A DNA stretch of 64,000 nucleotides from Butyricimonas muris. GTDB taxonomy: Bacteria; Bacteroidota; Bacteroidia; Bacteroidales; Marinifilaceae. The translations under genes and the position numbers were made by a program. This document shows, in pieces, positions 1 through 10,500 of this stretch. Positions within the stretch are counted from its first letter, which is position 1, and every line of letters begins with the position of its first letter. The stretch spans positions 62,001 through 126,000 of the forward strand of contig NZ_JBKEIT010000013.1 of NCBI RefSeq assembly GCF_046365375.1, given 5' to 3'. The notes beneath the pieces are model-generated. The model was not told where the DNA came from, ran no database searches, and saw only the letters and a program-made list of their open reading frames with translations.

Positions 1-1380
1 GCTCGTTACTTCTTTGAAATAATAACCGTATTCTTTTCCTTGCTTTTTAGCTTCTTCCAGCAACATCTGACGTAATTCCGCCTCCGTTTTCGGGGCTGTC
101 GTTTCCACCACCAAGTTAGACTGACGGGAAACAGGATCACCACCACCGGAAGTACGAGCGTGTCCGTTCGTGCGGGGAAATCCGTCCAGAGGCACACGAC
201 TCATCAGGAACTCCCTTAATATACCGTCTTTCACTACATCTACACGACGTGCTTTTGCACCTTGATCATCATACAGGTAGAACCCGTTCAATTCCTCCCC
301 TGCATAACTACGTAAAGTCGGATCGCAATACACTTGGAACTCTTTCGGCAACACGTATTCACCCACCATTTTCTTGAAGGTCTGTCCACCCGATTTCAAA
401 CGATGTCCCTCGATACGGTGACCAAAGATTTCATGGAAGAAAACACCGCTTGCAGGACCCGACAACAATGCCGGACCCGTGTAAGGATCAACGACCGGGG
501 CAACACGCAATACTTTCAAACGCTCTATCATTTTTTTCGCGTCGGCAATCATGATGCCTGCATCAGGAAGGTCTTTCAATTCGTAAGCGAAATAAGACAT
601 ATTCAAAGGCAATTCCATCCCGTCATCCGCTTTCATCGAAGCACTCATCATGACACGGGCATACGTGCGGTTCTGCACCACTTCCGTGCCCTCGGTATTC
701 ACGAAATAGGTACGCAATACCCGGAAGGTCAGGCTTGTTTCCCCGCTCTGTAATAAAGGTTCACTTTTGAACACGGCGGAAACCTCATTCAGTTTCTTTT
801 CCCACGCCGCGATATCGATAGCCTGCTTCTCGGCAGGAATCGGGGCCTCGTAATATTTCTCTACCGGGGCTGCAGAGAAAGAAGGAGCTTTATCCTCGTC
901 GGCAACGCTTACCTTACTCTGCGTCTTCGCCTGCTCGTAAGCTTCCGTGGCAAAATTATAACGTTGCATCACCTCGTACCAGATTGCCTGACGCGTTGCA
1001 TCAGTCCCGTTCTCGTCATCCAACCCGATATAAGCCATCCGGTAATTCCCGTTCCGGTCAGGCTGAGCCCCCATGGCGTTATATTTAAAGTTATCCAGAA
1101 TCGTGTCTCCCACCCGAATCTGCGGCACCAAAGAACGTACATGTTGCTCCTGTGCCCGCATCGTCGCCCCGAAAGCACTCGAGATATTCACGGTACGATC
1201 ATCCATTACCCGAAAATTCATGTGGTAAGGAGGATTCTCCTGCTTCTGCAGCTCTTTCATATCGGCTGCCAACTCTTCCTTCAATAGTTGCAATAACTTG
1301 TCCTGCGCCTGCGCGTACGTCTTTTGGACGGCAAACAGCGAGAGGACGCAACTAACAAAAATCAATCCTAATTTTTTCAT
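1..1380 (-). CDS. TldD/PmbA-family metalloprotease, secreted form (3' end outside window)
   Basis: The frame is open from the ATG at 1380 to the window edge (460 codons seen), so the C-terminus is missing. Residues 1-24 form a signal peptide ending near TYAQA, which puts the protein in the envelope, unlike cytosolic E. coli TldD. The motif HEIFGHRIEGH at about residues 316-326 gives the HExxxH zinc site typical of TldD/PmbA proteases. The stretch after it (GGQTFKKMVGEYVLP, then a Gly-rich RTSGGGDP segment) also fits the family. A good Bacteroidota promoter lies 63 nt upstream and a terminator separates it from the preceding ABC genes, so it is a separate transcription unit. The substrate is unknown. 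Family assignment is firm; role is not. Confidence 0.85.
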   Translation of the reverse strand, partial: MKKLGLIFVSCVLSLFAVQKTYAQAQDKLLQLLKEELAADMKELQKQENPPYHMNFRVMDDRTVNISSAFGATMRAQEQHVRSLVPQIRVGDTILDNFKYNAMGAQPDRNGNYRMAYIGLDDENGTDATRQAIWYEVMQRYNFATEAYEQAKTQSKVSVADEDKAPSFSAAPVEKYYEAPIPAEKQAIDIAAWEKKLNEVSAVFKSEPLLQSGETSLTFRVLRTYFVNTEGTEVVQNRTYARVMMSASMKADDGMELPLNMSYFAYELKDLPDAGIMIADAKKMIERLKVLRVAPVVDPYTGPALLSGPASGVFFHEIFGHRIEGHRLKSGGQTFKKMVGEYVLPKEFQVYCDPTLRSYAGEELNGFYLYDDQGAKARRVDVVKDGILREFLMSRVPLDGFPRTNGHARTSGGGDPVSRQSNLVVETTAPKTEAELRQMLLEEAKKQGKEYGYYFKEVTS

Positions 1381-1442
1381 CTTTAAATTGTTTTAATCAT
1401 TTCCTTTAAAGTTCTTTGAAGAACACGCACTAATTATAACAA

Positions 1443-1473
1443 CAAAATTATGCTTCTTATTTCTCTATTCAAA
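1443..1473 (-). promoter_or_regulatory. Bacteroidota-type promoter for the TldD-like gene
   Basis: Read on the minus strand, TTTG (1473-1470) is followed by 19 nt and then TAATTTTG (1450-1443). This matches the TTTG / TAnnTTTG consensus of the Bacteroidota primary sigma factor exactly. The predicted transcript start is near 1436, leaving a leader of about 55 nt before the ATG at 1380. Confidence 0.6.
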
Positions 1474-1560
1474 ATGATTCTACATTAATTCTTTGTTAAT
1501 TCTTCGGCTTCCTACCTATATTTGAAACGATTCATTTTAACATTTCCATAATCAAAAAAA

Positions 1561-1601
1561 AATGAACCCTAAAAGCTTTTGTCTAACTTTTAGGGTTCAT
1601 T
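1561..1601 (-). terminator. Rho-independent terminator after the ABC permease-GldG gene
   Basis: A perfect 15-bp inverted repeat: AATGAACCCTAAAAG at 1561-1575 pairs with 1587-1601, around an 11-nt loop. It lies 22 nt beyond the stop of the permease-GldG gene. On the minus strand it is followed by a run of T residues (1554-1560), as expected for intrinsic termination. Confidence 0.8.
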
Positions 1602-1622
1602 TCATTTTAATGTGCCATCCTT

Positions 1623-3914
1623 TTATTTACCTCTTCTTCTGATCCAAATAAACAAAGCCAACAACAATAACAGTCCGGGCAATACTCCCATAAACATGAT
1701 TTTTACAATTTTCATATCATCTTTATCAAGATAAATCTCTTTATCCGGGATAGGCGGGCGGCGTACGTCAATAGGCACTTCTCCATCAGATAACCAATAA
1801 AACCCGCCGGTAATCACGGTATAGTTAGCCGCTTGTACCTCTCTTCGACTCCGGCCGAACTCCCCGTTACTGATACAATCCGCATCCCCAAGGATTAGAA
1901 TCTTTTGATTTTTCTCCCCGACCTTCCGGGACAAAGCCAATCCGGTAGCATAGGATTTCTGTACTTCCCCGATTTTCGGATTCAACTTCACGGTGTCATC
2001 CACAAAGTTCGTCGTTTCCAGCTCATTCCATGCCAACGTGTCCGTCTCGAACCATCGATCCACCGTGTAGCCCCGGTCAGTCTTGTATTCCAGCCCCACG
2101 CATCCCTGCATCGCAACCACTTGTCTAAAACGATACATATCCTCGAACGGGTAAGACATCTCCACGGCTCTCTTCGTCGTTCGTGAAAAAATCAAATCAG
2201 CTTGAAAGTTTTCAGTGGGACGCACCAGATAACCATCCGTGAATCTCACCCCGAATCGTTCCACGACCGGATTCATGACCTCCTGCCGACGGGGTTCACC
2301 CACGATCACCAGATTACCGCCCCGTGCAACATATTTGTCCAGATTTTCCTGTTCCATCAAGGATAAAGGACTCCTCATTTCCGCAACCAACACGATCGTC
2401 ACATCTTCCGGAATTTCTTTGGTCAAGGTCACATCCGTAATGTCAAAACCTTGATTTATCAAGGCATAACGGAAATTTCTCTGTTGCGCGAAAGTATTAT
2501 AATCCCGTTCGCCTGTTTTTTTATTATCCCGCTCGCCATGCCCGACAAGGAATCCCACTTTCGGCAACTTCATTACCAAACGTTTGAAAGCCGCAGAAAT
2601 CTCTGTTTCTTTAGGCAAAACTTCTATATCGTTAAACACGCGCAAGAATGTCTTTTCCCCGTTATCCCGCTCAAGTAAACGCACGAAACTATTTCCTTCT
2701 GCCGAAAGATCTATCTTCTGCCGAATCTGTTCGGGGGTCAAGAATAGCTTGAAATTGACATCATTAATCTCCGCTACTTTCTGAGCCTGTTCTTTCAAAG
2801 TCATGTTCGGGAAACGGGCATGCACATCCGAATTCGGCATCGTGTCATAGTAATAGACATATTTCATTTTAATCTCCGGCTTGAAACGGGTATATTGTTG
2901 GAATCGCTTCAAATCATTTTTTACAGACACGGGCATCGCAATCCAAGAATGACTTCCCAAAAGATTCAAATAACTCGTAATAGTCAACCCACCTTTCATT
3001 TGCGCCACGATATCCTGACTGTTTTCCGTCAACGTGTTCCTTTTCGTCCGGGTGGCATCGTGAAATGACATGAGTTTCGGGAGTGTCGAGAAATAACCGA
3101 TCAACATAGCCACCACGCAGACACCAACATATTTTCCCCACGTGATTGTCGCGGAAGAACGTTGCCGTCTGGATTGTAACCGGATAATTGTCAAAACGAG
3201 GAACAGGGTAACCACCAGTATAAAATACAAGATATCTTCACTACAAATCAATCCGTCGACAAAATTACTAGCACGCCCGTTAATGGATAACCAATAAGTA
3301 ATATCCCGCACGAATTCGATATCCTGCCACATCCGTCCCACGAAACTAAGGAAAGCCAGTATTGCCAAAGTCCCCATGGCAGCCACAACTTGATAAGAGG
3401 TTTGGCTGGACATAAATAACCCGATAGCGGCGTAAGCACAAATCAATAAATACAATCCTAATAACCCGGAAAGAATCAACGGGGTATCGACATCATTGAT
3501 ACTGAAAGCTACAAAAATTGCAAATATCGCTAATATTAAAATCAAAATAAACCCGTAAATCATCATGGAGAAAAATTTCCCCAGTATAATTTGCATGTTC
3601 GTTACCGGAGAGGAATAGAGTAAATTTATCGAACCGCTCCCCAATTCACGGCTCATCAATCCCATGGTTAAAAGCGGAAGGTACAGGTAAAGATATCCTT
3701 GTACTGTCGAGAATAATCCACTCATTCCCGCAAATGTCCGGTAAGTCACATCCCAACTCCCGTACCCCATCATTTTGATCCGAACCAGATTACCGAATGA
3801 ATCCGAAAAAGACAAACTGACTTGAAAAGTAAAAATTATAAGAATAAACCATGCTACCGGAGAGTAGAATAACGTCCTTAACTCTGTTAGGGCAATCTTG
3901 TATATTGTTTTCAT
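1623..3914 (-). CDS. ABC-2 permease fused to GldG-type auxiliary domain
   Basis: This 763-residue protein joins two parts that are separate in gliding bacteria as GldF and GldG. Residues about 1-250 hold an ABC-2 type permease with about six membrane segments (starting ALTELRTLFYSPVAWFILII) and a seventh segment follows near 262-280. The rest is a large periplasmic domain like the ABC_transp_aux/GldG family, with PKVGFLVGHGERD and a GGNLVIVGEP segment. A final membrane anchor near 738-757 ends in IRRRGK. It follows the ATPase gene by 17 nt, so the two form one exporter or mechanical complex at the inner membrane. A paralogue of the same layout lies at 29167-31473. Substrate unknown. Confidence 0.85.
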   Translation of the reverse strand: MKTIYKIALTELRTLFYSPVAWFILIIFTFQVSLSFSDSFGNLVRIKMMGYGSWDVTYRTFAGMSGLFSTVQGYLYLYLPLLTMGLMSRELGSGSINLLYSSPVTNMQIILGKFFSMMIYGFILILILAIFAIFVAFSINDVDTPLILSGLLGLYLLICAYAAIGLFMSSQTSYQVVAAMGTLAILAFLSFVGRMWQDIEFVRDITYWLSINGRASNFVDGLICSEDILYFILVVTLFLVLTIIRLQSRRQRSSATITWGKYVGVCVVAMLIGYFSTLPKLMSFHDATRTKRNTLTENSQDIVAQMKGGLTITSYLNLLGSHSWIAMPVSVKNDLKRFQQYTRFKPEIKMKYVYYYDTMPNSDVHARFPNMTLKEQAQKVAEINDVNFKLFLTPEQIRQKIDLSAEGNSFVRLLERDNGEKTFLRVFNDIEVLPKETEISAAFKRLVMKLPKVGFLVGHGERDNKKTGERDYNTFAQQRNFRYALINQGFDITDVTLTKEIPEDVTIVLVAEMRSPLSLMEQENLDKYVARGGNLVIVGEPRRQEVMNPVVERFGVRFTDGYLVRPTENFQADLIFSRTTKRAVEMSYPFEDMYRFRQVVAMQGCVGLEYKTDRGYTVDRWFETDTLAWNELETTNFVDDTVKLNPKIGEVQKSYATGLALSRKVGEKNQKILILGDADCISNGEFGRSRREVQAANYTVITGGFYWLSDGEVPIDVRRPPIPDKEIYLDKDDMKIVKIMFMGVLPGLLLLLALFIWIRRRGK

Positions 3915-3931
3915 AATAAATTGATTTTAGA

Positions 3932-4852
3932 TTACTTTTTCGACAATTCCGCGAAAATCTCGTTCAAAGAGCTCTTTTCCAAATGAATTTCCATCAGCCT
4001 CCACCCTTTCGTGACGCTTATTTCTACAAGTTGTTCCGCCGCTTCCCGCGTATCGGTAAAATGCAAACGGAAATTGGGACCACCCAATTCCTCCACTTTC
4101 AATATCCCCGGCAAAGAATTTAGTTCCTCTACCGATGGTGCGGCCATCAACGTCACCAACAACGTGTTCGGCATAATATAATTATCAAACTCGTCTACCG
4201 TTCCCGAGAAAACGACATGCCCCTGCTCGATCATCCGGATATAATCACACGTGGCCTGCACCTCGCTCAAAATATGCGTGGAAAGAATTACAGTACGTTC
4301 TTCTGCGATTTCCTTGATCAGGTGTCTGATTTCTATAATCTGGTTCGGGTCTAACCCGTTGGTCGGTTCGTCAAGTACCACAAATTCCGGATGGTGGATA
4401 ATAGCTTGTGCTATTCCCAAACGTTGTTGGTATCCTCCCGATAAATTACGGATCAACCGCTTTTTGAAATGGCTGATACCACATTTCTCCATCACCTCCT
4501 GAACCGCTTTCTTCACTTCCTTGCCCGGAATATGCCGCAAATCCGCGCAATATTCCAAATACTCCGTCACGTTCAAATCCGGTTGCAAAGGCGGTTTCTG
4601 GGGAAGGAACCCGATATGACGTTTCGCTTCCACGGGATTCTCGCTAATATTAATCCCTTTGATAAGAACATTCCCCTCCGTCTGTTTCAGTATACCACAC
4701 ATGATATTCATGGTGGTCGATTTACCCGCTCCGTTAGAACCGAGTAAACCATAGACTCCATTTTTAGTAATCTCAAAATTAATATCCCTGATCGCCCACT
4801 GCACGCTATAACGATGGGATAAGTTTTCCACTTTCACAATTGGCTCTTCCAT
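3932..4852 (-). CDS. ABC transporter ATP-binding protein, GldA-like
   Basis: A 306-residue cytoplasmic ATPase. Walker A GSNGAGKST is at residues 38-46, signature LSGGYQQ at 137-143, Walker B VVLDE at 158-162 and the switch histidine at 193 (STHILSE). The C-terminal 80 residues are an accessory domain of the kind seen in GldA-like and multidrug-export ATPases. It is the first gene of a two-gene unit with the permease-GldG fusion and would power it. It is closely similar to the ATPase at 31501-32436: residues 9-28 match at nearly every position, so the module has been duplicated. A terminator at 5024-5060 separates it from the SusCD genes upstream, so it probably has its own promoter, which I could not identify. 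Confidence 0.9.
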   Translation of the reverse strand: MEEPIVKVENLSHRYSVQWAIRDINFEITKNGVYGLLGSNGAGKSTTMNIMCGILKQTEGNVLIKGINISENPVEAKRHIGFLPQKPPLQPDLNVTEYLEYCADLRHIPGKEVKKAVQEVMEKCGISHFKKRLIRNLSGGYQQRLGIAQAIIHHPEFVVLDEPTNGLDPNQIIEIRHLIKEIAEERTVILSTHILSEVQATCDYIRMIEQGHVVFSGTVDEFDNYIMPNTLLVTLMAAPSVEELNSLPGILKVEELGGPNFRLHFTDTREAAEQLVEISVTKGWRLMEIHLEKSSLNEIFAELSKK

Positions 4853-5023
4853 AAGTCCGTTATTAAAATTAATATGGTTTTACAACAACATTTTTACAAA
4901 CTTTTATAGGAAGACTTGCCAAAATGAAATTCATACTATCCCAAAATCGATTTTATGAAAATTTTAAGGTTTCATAATCAATCGAACAATTACCCAAGAA
5001 AATACCTAATTTCTCTAAAAGAA

Positions 5024-5060
5024 TTAACCCCGAAAAAAGTATTCATTTCTTCGGGGTTAA
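5024..5060 (-). terminator. Terminator at the end of locus 1 SusCD operon
   Basis: A perfect 11-bp stem: TTAACCCCGAA at 5024-5034 pairs with 5050-5060, around a 15-nt loop. It lies 35 nt beyond the stop of the lipoprotein gene at 5096, and the minus strand continues with a T-rich stretch. It separates the SusCD genes from the ABC genes. Confidence 0.65.
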
Positions 5061-5095
5061 GACATCGTTCAAAAAACATCATTCACAACACACGA

Positions 5096-6007
5096 TCAAT
5101 TTCCTTTAGCAATCGCCTTCAGATCAACACCATAATCTTTTTTCAAATGAGACGTCAAAATTTGATAACGTTCATTTACCAGAGAGAACTCCTGTTGCGG
5201 GTACTCCTCTTGAAATTCTTCTTCCGTGTACATTAAAGCAATCCTTATATAACTCAATAAATCTGCATTTATCGCTTTCACCATTGAAATCGAGGGAATG
5301 TTTGTATACCGGAAATCAGACTCATCAACAAAGTCCACGAATCCCCTGTAGCAATAATAATTCCTATCACGACTACCCGTGGAAGTCGTTGATTTCTTCG
5401 ATATAGCAGTCTCGTAATCAATCCCTACAAAAAAATTATCCGGAGCAGAGATTATTCCTTTACTCACCAACTTTTTCAAAATAGGATACATAAGACGATT
5501 TCTTAGTATCGCACGTTCTTGAACAGAAAAATCTTCTATTTCCTCTTTACTTAATGCCAATGCCCAAAAATCCAACCCATCTGTTCTCAAATCCACGACA
5601 GTCGGTCTCGAACCTTTAGTAGACTCAAGATGTTTCAAAAAATAGAAATAAACCGGCAATGCATTTTTCAAATATTGCCCATCCACGTATTTCAATAAAT
5701 TATCGTTCAAAAATTCCAAATAAAAAGTGACATTCTCTTCCTTGATCATTGTCCCCATGTAAGAAGTTTCTCCCGGGTCAATCCAATTTCGGTTCAAATC
5801 CCGGGAAGTAATTTTTTTATAAATGAGGTAAACACCCGCTTCCTCGTGAATCCGCTGAATTTCTTTGTCTGCCGCAGTTGTACCTTGCGGGAATTCAAAC
5901 CGACAAGACACGAAATCATCTTTCAAGGGCAATTCCCCGTCATCGGAACAAGACACGGTTAATAAACTTATTCCCAAGGTTACATATAATAATAATTTCT
6001 TTTTCAT
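5096..6007 (-). CDS. SusD-linked lipoprotein, metallopeptidase-like fold without HExxH
   Basis: A 303-residue lipoprotein with lipobox LTVSC (Cys20). It is the last gene of locus 1, 19 nt after SusD. The layout resembles the putative zinc metallopeptidase lipoproteins (Peptidase_Mx1-like) that often sit beside SusD: an N-terminal IHEEAGVYLIYKK segment, and a C-terminal block ending YQILTSHLKKDYGVDLKAI. Where that family carries HExxH, this protein has LRNRLMYPILKKL, so no zinc site is visible. It is related in plan to 18310-19206 and 32561-33478. A surface substrate-binding role is more likely than catalysis. The family link is from memory of the pattern and is not certain. Confidence 0.6.
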   Translation of the reverse strand: MKKKLLLYVTLGISLLTVSCSDDGELPLKDDFVSCRFEFPQGTTAADKEIQRIHEEAGVYLIYKKITSRDLNRNWIDPGETSYMGTMIKEENVTFYLEFLNDNLLKYVDGQYLKNALPVYFYFLKHLESTKGSRPTVVDLRTDGLDFWALALSKEEIEDFSVQERAILRNRLMYPILKKLVSKGIISAPDNFFVGIDYETAISKKSTTSTGSRDRNYYCYRGFVDFVDESDFRYTNIPSISMVKAINADLLSYIRIALMYTEEEFQEEYPQQEFSLVNERYQILTSHLKKDYGVDLKAIAKGN

Positions 6008-6026
6008 CGCTACACGTATTTAATAA

Positions 6027-7541
6027 TTAACGAACAGGAGCAAGTACATTTTGTTTCAAAGCTCTATTTTTTTCCAATGCTTCGGGTGGAATCGGTATAG
6101 TATACCCGGGATCCTTTTCCTTCAAAATATATTCAACAATCACATTCTCATCCTGAGCCCATTTATGCTTAATCTCGGGCATCCCGTAGCGGCGCAGGTC
6201 AAACCAGCGGTGATTCTCGAAGCACAATTCCCTCCGGCGTTCTTCCCTAACAAACTGCAACAAATCATTCGCATCGGAAAGATTGACTTCTTTATATTTC
6301 TCTGTCTCGAAACGATAAGACCGAAGTATATTCAAATACTTGAGGGATTCCGTTCCAGCCGGGGCATCGCTATTTATTTTATACAACATGGCTTTCGCTT
6401 CTGCCAGATTCAAATAAGCCTCAGGCAAACGAAAAGCCCGGGCAAATTCCGTATCCGATTCCGGGTAATGCCTATAGCTGATTTTTACTTTAGAAAACGG
6501 TTTATAATATTCATCATACCGCCGTTCTTTCACCATATACTTTTCCTTCCTCAAGTCCCCGGGAATATAACTATTCAGTAAATCGTCAGAAACACAAAGA
6601 ATACAACGTTCATCATCCCACACGTTCCACTCTTCATCTATAAAATAGTTTACATCGTCAGAAGAACCGAACAACCAGATGCACTCGGAACATTTACTGG
6701 AAATAAAATTATAATAGGGCTCCATCGTCGTCGGTGCAGGCAAAGAATTAAAATTCTCCAAACGGAATGCCCAATCATCAATCACCTTCTTCGCGTATGT
6801 AGCCGCATTCTCCCACTCTTCCATGTAAAGGTAAACCCGGGACAAAAGTAATTGCACCATCGGCAAATTCGTTCTGAAATCCATCTGCCATTGTTTCTCG
6901 ACAGGTAAAGTTTTATAACACTTTTCGGCTTCCAGTAGATCTGCGACAATTTGCTTGTAAACCTCTTCCACCGTGTTCCGCTTCAATTCCTTATCCTCCA
7001 TTCCGCTGGATGTCCGTATAGGCACTCCAAGCCCGTTTTTGTCATAGTTATAAGGAACCCCGAAAATATTCACTAAATAAAAATGATAATACGCTCTTAA
7101 CGCGAGCCCCTGAGCTTTCACGTTATTTTTTTCGTGCGCCGTACCGGAAGCATCATCGATATAATCCAACACAGCATTTGCTCCCAATAGCTTCCTATAA
7201 ATATTCTGCCATATATTATAAGTATTAGCAAAAATATCCGCTTTCTGAAAACGTTCAAACATATCCGGCTGCCAAGCATAAGCCGCTTCAATTGCCGGCA
7301 CTTTATCCTCGTTATTGGGATCCGGCGCCCAATCCGAACAGGTCACGTCATCTTCAAAAAGACCAAGGAAAGTATTGATTGCTATCCGGTCGTCCGGTCG
7401 GGGATAAGCATCACCTAAAATAATCTCGTTCAAAGATGTCGCATCCTTAGGTACAAACTCACTCGTGGACTTCGGTTCAAGGAAATCTCCACACGAGACT
7501 AAAAGTATATATATAAATACACCTGCTAAATTCTTTTTCAT
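6027..7541 (-). CDS. SusD/RagB-family nutrient-binding lipoprotein, locus 1
   Basis: A surface lipoprotein of 504 residues that caps its SusC partner and helps capture the substrate. The ATG at 7541 is chosen over a TTG nine bases upstream, because it begins a standard signal peptide (MKKNLAG) ending in lipobox LVSC followed by GDFLEP. SusD hallmarks are present: the TPR-type helices with KAQGLALRAYYHFYLVN, a VYLYMEEWENAATYAKKV segment, and the C-terminal EERRRELCFENHRWFDLRR block. It starts 19 nt after SusC, so the pair is co-transcribed. The ligand cannot be inferred from the sequence. Confidence 0.93.
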   Translation of the reverse strand: MKKNLAGVFIYILLVSCGDFLEPKSTSEFVPKDATSLNEIILGDAYPRPDDRIAINTFLGLFEDDVTCSDWAPDPNNEDKVPAIEAAYAWQPDMFERFQKADIFANTYNIWQNIYRKLLGANAVLDYIDDASGTAHEKNNVKAQGLALRAYYHFYLVNIFGVPYNYDKNGLGVPIRTSSGMEDKELKRNTVEEVYKQIVADLLEAEKCYKTLPVEKQWQMDFRTNLPMVQLLLSRVYLYMEEWENAATYAKKVIDDWAFRLENFNSLPAPTTMEPYYNFISSKCSECIWLFGSSDDVNYFIDEEWNVWDDERCILCVSDDLLNSYIPGDLRKEKYMVKERRYDEYYKPFSKVKISYRHYPESDTEFARAFRLPEAYLNLAEAKAMLYKINSDAPAGTESLKYLNILRSYRFETEKYKEVNLSDANDLLQFVREERRRELCFENHRWFDLRRYGMPEIKHKWAQDENVIVEYILKEKDPGYTIPIPPEALEKNRALKQNVLAPVR

Positions 7542-7560
7542 CTTCGTCAAATTAAAAATA

Positions 7561-10500
7561 TTAAAGCCCTATATTTATCCCGAACGAATAAGTCCGAGGC
7601 ATCACACTATTATCATCTAACTCGGGATCAAAACCATTAAATTTCTTACTGCAAATCACGAAAATATTATTCGCAACAGCGCTTAAGGATAAGTTCGTCA
7701 ACCCGAAACGTTTAACCCATTCCCGGTCGATATTCCAAGATAGCGAGAGTTGCCTGCAACGCAAGAACGAAGCGTTCACCACCCGTAAATCCGATTGTCT
7801 CCACATTTCGTACATCGATTCTTTTGCCGTGTCGGGCAACTTTATTACATATTCGCCTCCCGTGTATACAGCCGGGATTGTCGTCCTTTCCTCGTCCCCC
7901 GTTTTTTTCCACCGTTTCAACAACTCCTTGTCCAAATTCGTGTAAGGATCAGGAATATTTATCCCGTCATTCCCTTTAAAGGGAGTTGACAAACGTTTCT
8001 TTGCACCCAACAAGAGAGAGAAACTCGCCCCGAACGAAATACCCTTGTAACGTACCCGGGTAGTTAAACCTCCGGTAAAATTAGGTTCTTTCTGACCGGA
8101 ATACACCAAATAATCCGCGGGATCCATAACATTGTAAATCCCTTCCTGATCCATTAGGTTAAATTCCGGATAACCGGTTTCCTTATTCAGACCTTTAAAA
8201 GAATAAGACCAGAAAGCGGACAACGGGTATCCTTCCTTTAGAATCCGGTTATTACGTCCGTCAAGATAGTCTCCCCTATAAGGTTGCTTTATATCCGCTT
8301 TCTTCGCCTTGTTCCAGTTTTTTGAAGAGTTCAGCCCGATAGTCCAAGCAAAATTCTTTCCCTTGAAAGGCGTCAGATTGATCGTGTACTCCACGCCTTC
8401 ATTCGTGATATGCCCCCCGTTCAAGGACATCTGGTCCTTCCCGTATTCCTGCGGTATATCCTGTTCGATAATTGCGTTAGACGTACGCCCGTAATACTCC
8501 AAAGTCATAGTAACAGCATGGAATAACTCCACGTCCAACCCCAGATTCCACGTCTTCGTGCGTTCCCATTTCAAATGCGGATTAGGTAAACTATAAACCA
8601 TCGAATAATATTGATTGTAAACGGGAAGTACACCTCGCACGGTTGCTATCAATTCCGGACTCAACGAGTTCACCACGTTCCCTTGTATTCCATACGAAGC
8701 TCGAATATTCAATTGGTCTAGCCAACCGACATAACTCTTAATAAATTCCTCTTCTGCCACCCTCCAGGATACACCAAAAGAATAAGTAGGGTCCACGCGC
8801 TTATTCACGTCCTGACCGAAACGATTGGAAACATCATTACGAACATTCATGTTAAAAACATAACGGTCATTCCAAGAATAAGCAATAGTGGCAAACAAGG
8901 AAAAGTAATTATCCGTTTGAGAAGTTTTTCCCCAAGCCCCGTTATACAATTTTTGAAAAATTCCCAAATCTTTACCGGGAGTATTCCCCGCGGTAAAATA
9001 TATATCATTCGGGGGAGTGGGGTTCATTATTTTCTCTCCTCTTTCCGGTACATACCCCCAAACCGTGTTACTGACACTTTTGTTTTCAGTGGAACGGACT
9101 TCCGCCCCGAGCATCACATTCACCCGGTGAGTATCGTCAAAGGTCTTGGAAAATAATAATTTATTCTGGATATTATAATTCAACACATTCCTGTGTTGAG
9201 TAAAATATTCTCCCCCGAAAGGCAACATGGCAGCCTTAGCCCTATCGCTCTGCGGCTCGACACTTCCATAATCATACCCCCTGTAATTCTTCGTGATATA
9301 ATAAGTTCTTTCCCCTGCATACGATTCCGAATCATTCGCCGAACTACTTACACCTCCCACGAACTCGTATTTCAGCCAAGACAACACATCCCAACTAAAA
9401 TTCAACGTAGCGTTAAGACTTTGGTTCTTAGACTGCGAATAACTGTTCGCCAACTCGTTTAATATATTGTACCCGAACTCCAAAGGTCCATTAATATATT
9501 TATAATTGTCTCTTTTCTTGTAGAATGAATAATTTCCATCTTCGTCATACGCCGCAATAGCACGGCTTGTGTTTGTGGCATATCCCAAGGGATTCACGTT
9601 AGGTCCATATCCCATATTCTTGTTCAATTGCCCTACAATACTCAAATCAGCGTATACCTTTGGATGTAACGCAACCCCCAAGCGAATCCTTCCGCTCAGA
9701 CTCTTGGAATTATTCCCGACCTCGATTCCCTTGTTATCCGAGAACCCGAACGAAGCGCTATAAGAAGCCTTCTCATTTCCTCCCGTCATACTCAAACTGT
9801 GATTATGGCTAAAAGAATTACGAGTCAATAATTTTAACCAATTCGTGTTTAGGCTTTCCAGTTTCTCGACCTTCGTTTTCAGATCATCCTCTGAAATATC
9901 CCGGTTCATATACATCTGCATCAATCCCTCGTAAGTATATTCCTGTGCCAGCGGAGATTCTTGATACTTGGCTCCGGCGTTGAAAACTTCCTGACTAAAA
10001 TGCACCCGCTCCCGGGAATCCATCAAATTAAAATCATCATACATCGGTCGGGCCCGGAAAGAGAAATTCATGTTGTAATTGATACTCAAACGGTCATTTT
10101 TCCCCTTTTTCGTCGTAATCACGATCACCCCGTTCGACGCCTTTGAACCGTATATTGCCGTGGCGGAAGCATCTTTCAACACCGTCACCATCTCTATATC
10201 ATTCGGATTCAACCAAGAAATCTGGTTCCCCAAAATATTCTTCAGGTCATCCGTCATCAGAGTATTGACATCCATCGAAATCGGGTCCGGTTGAATCACC
10301 CCGTCAACCACCCAAAGTGGATCTTTATTTCCCAAGAGAGTAGCTGTACCCCGGATGCGGATATTCGGATTTGTACCCACCCGGGAGCTCGTGTTCATTA
10401 CGACCATCCCGGCGATACGCCCTTGTAGCATTTGGTCTAATGAAGTATAGGCAGGCATCATAATATCCGACATCTTGACCGTCGCGTACGAACCTACCAT

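Noticed and set aside
4853..5023. Promoter for the first ABC/GldG unit
   Set aside because: Only partial matches to TAnnTTTG were found and none has a TTTG at the right distance.
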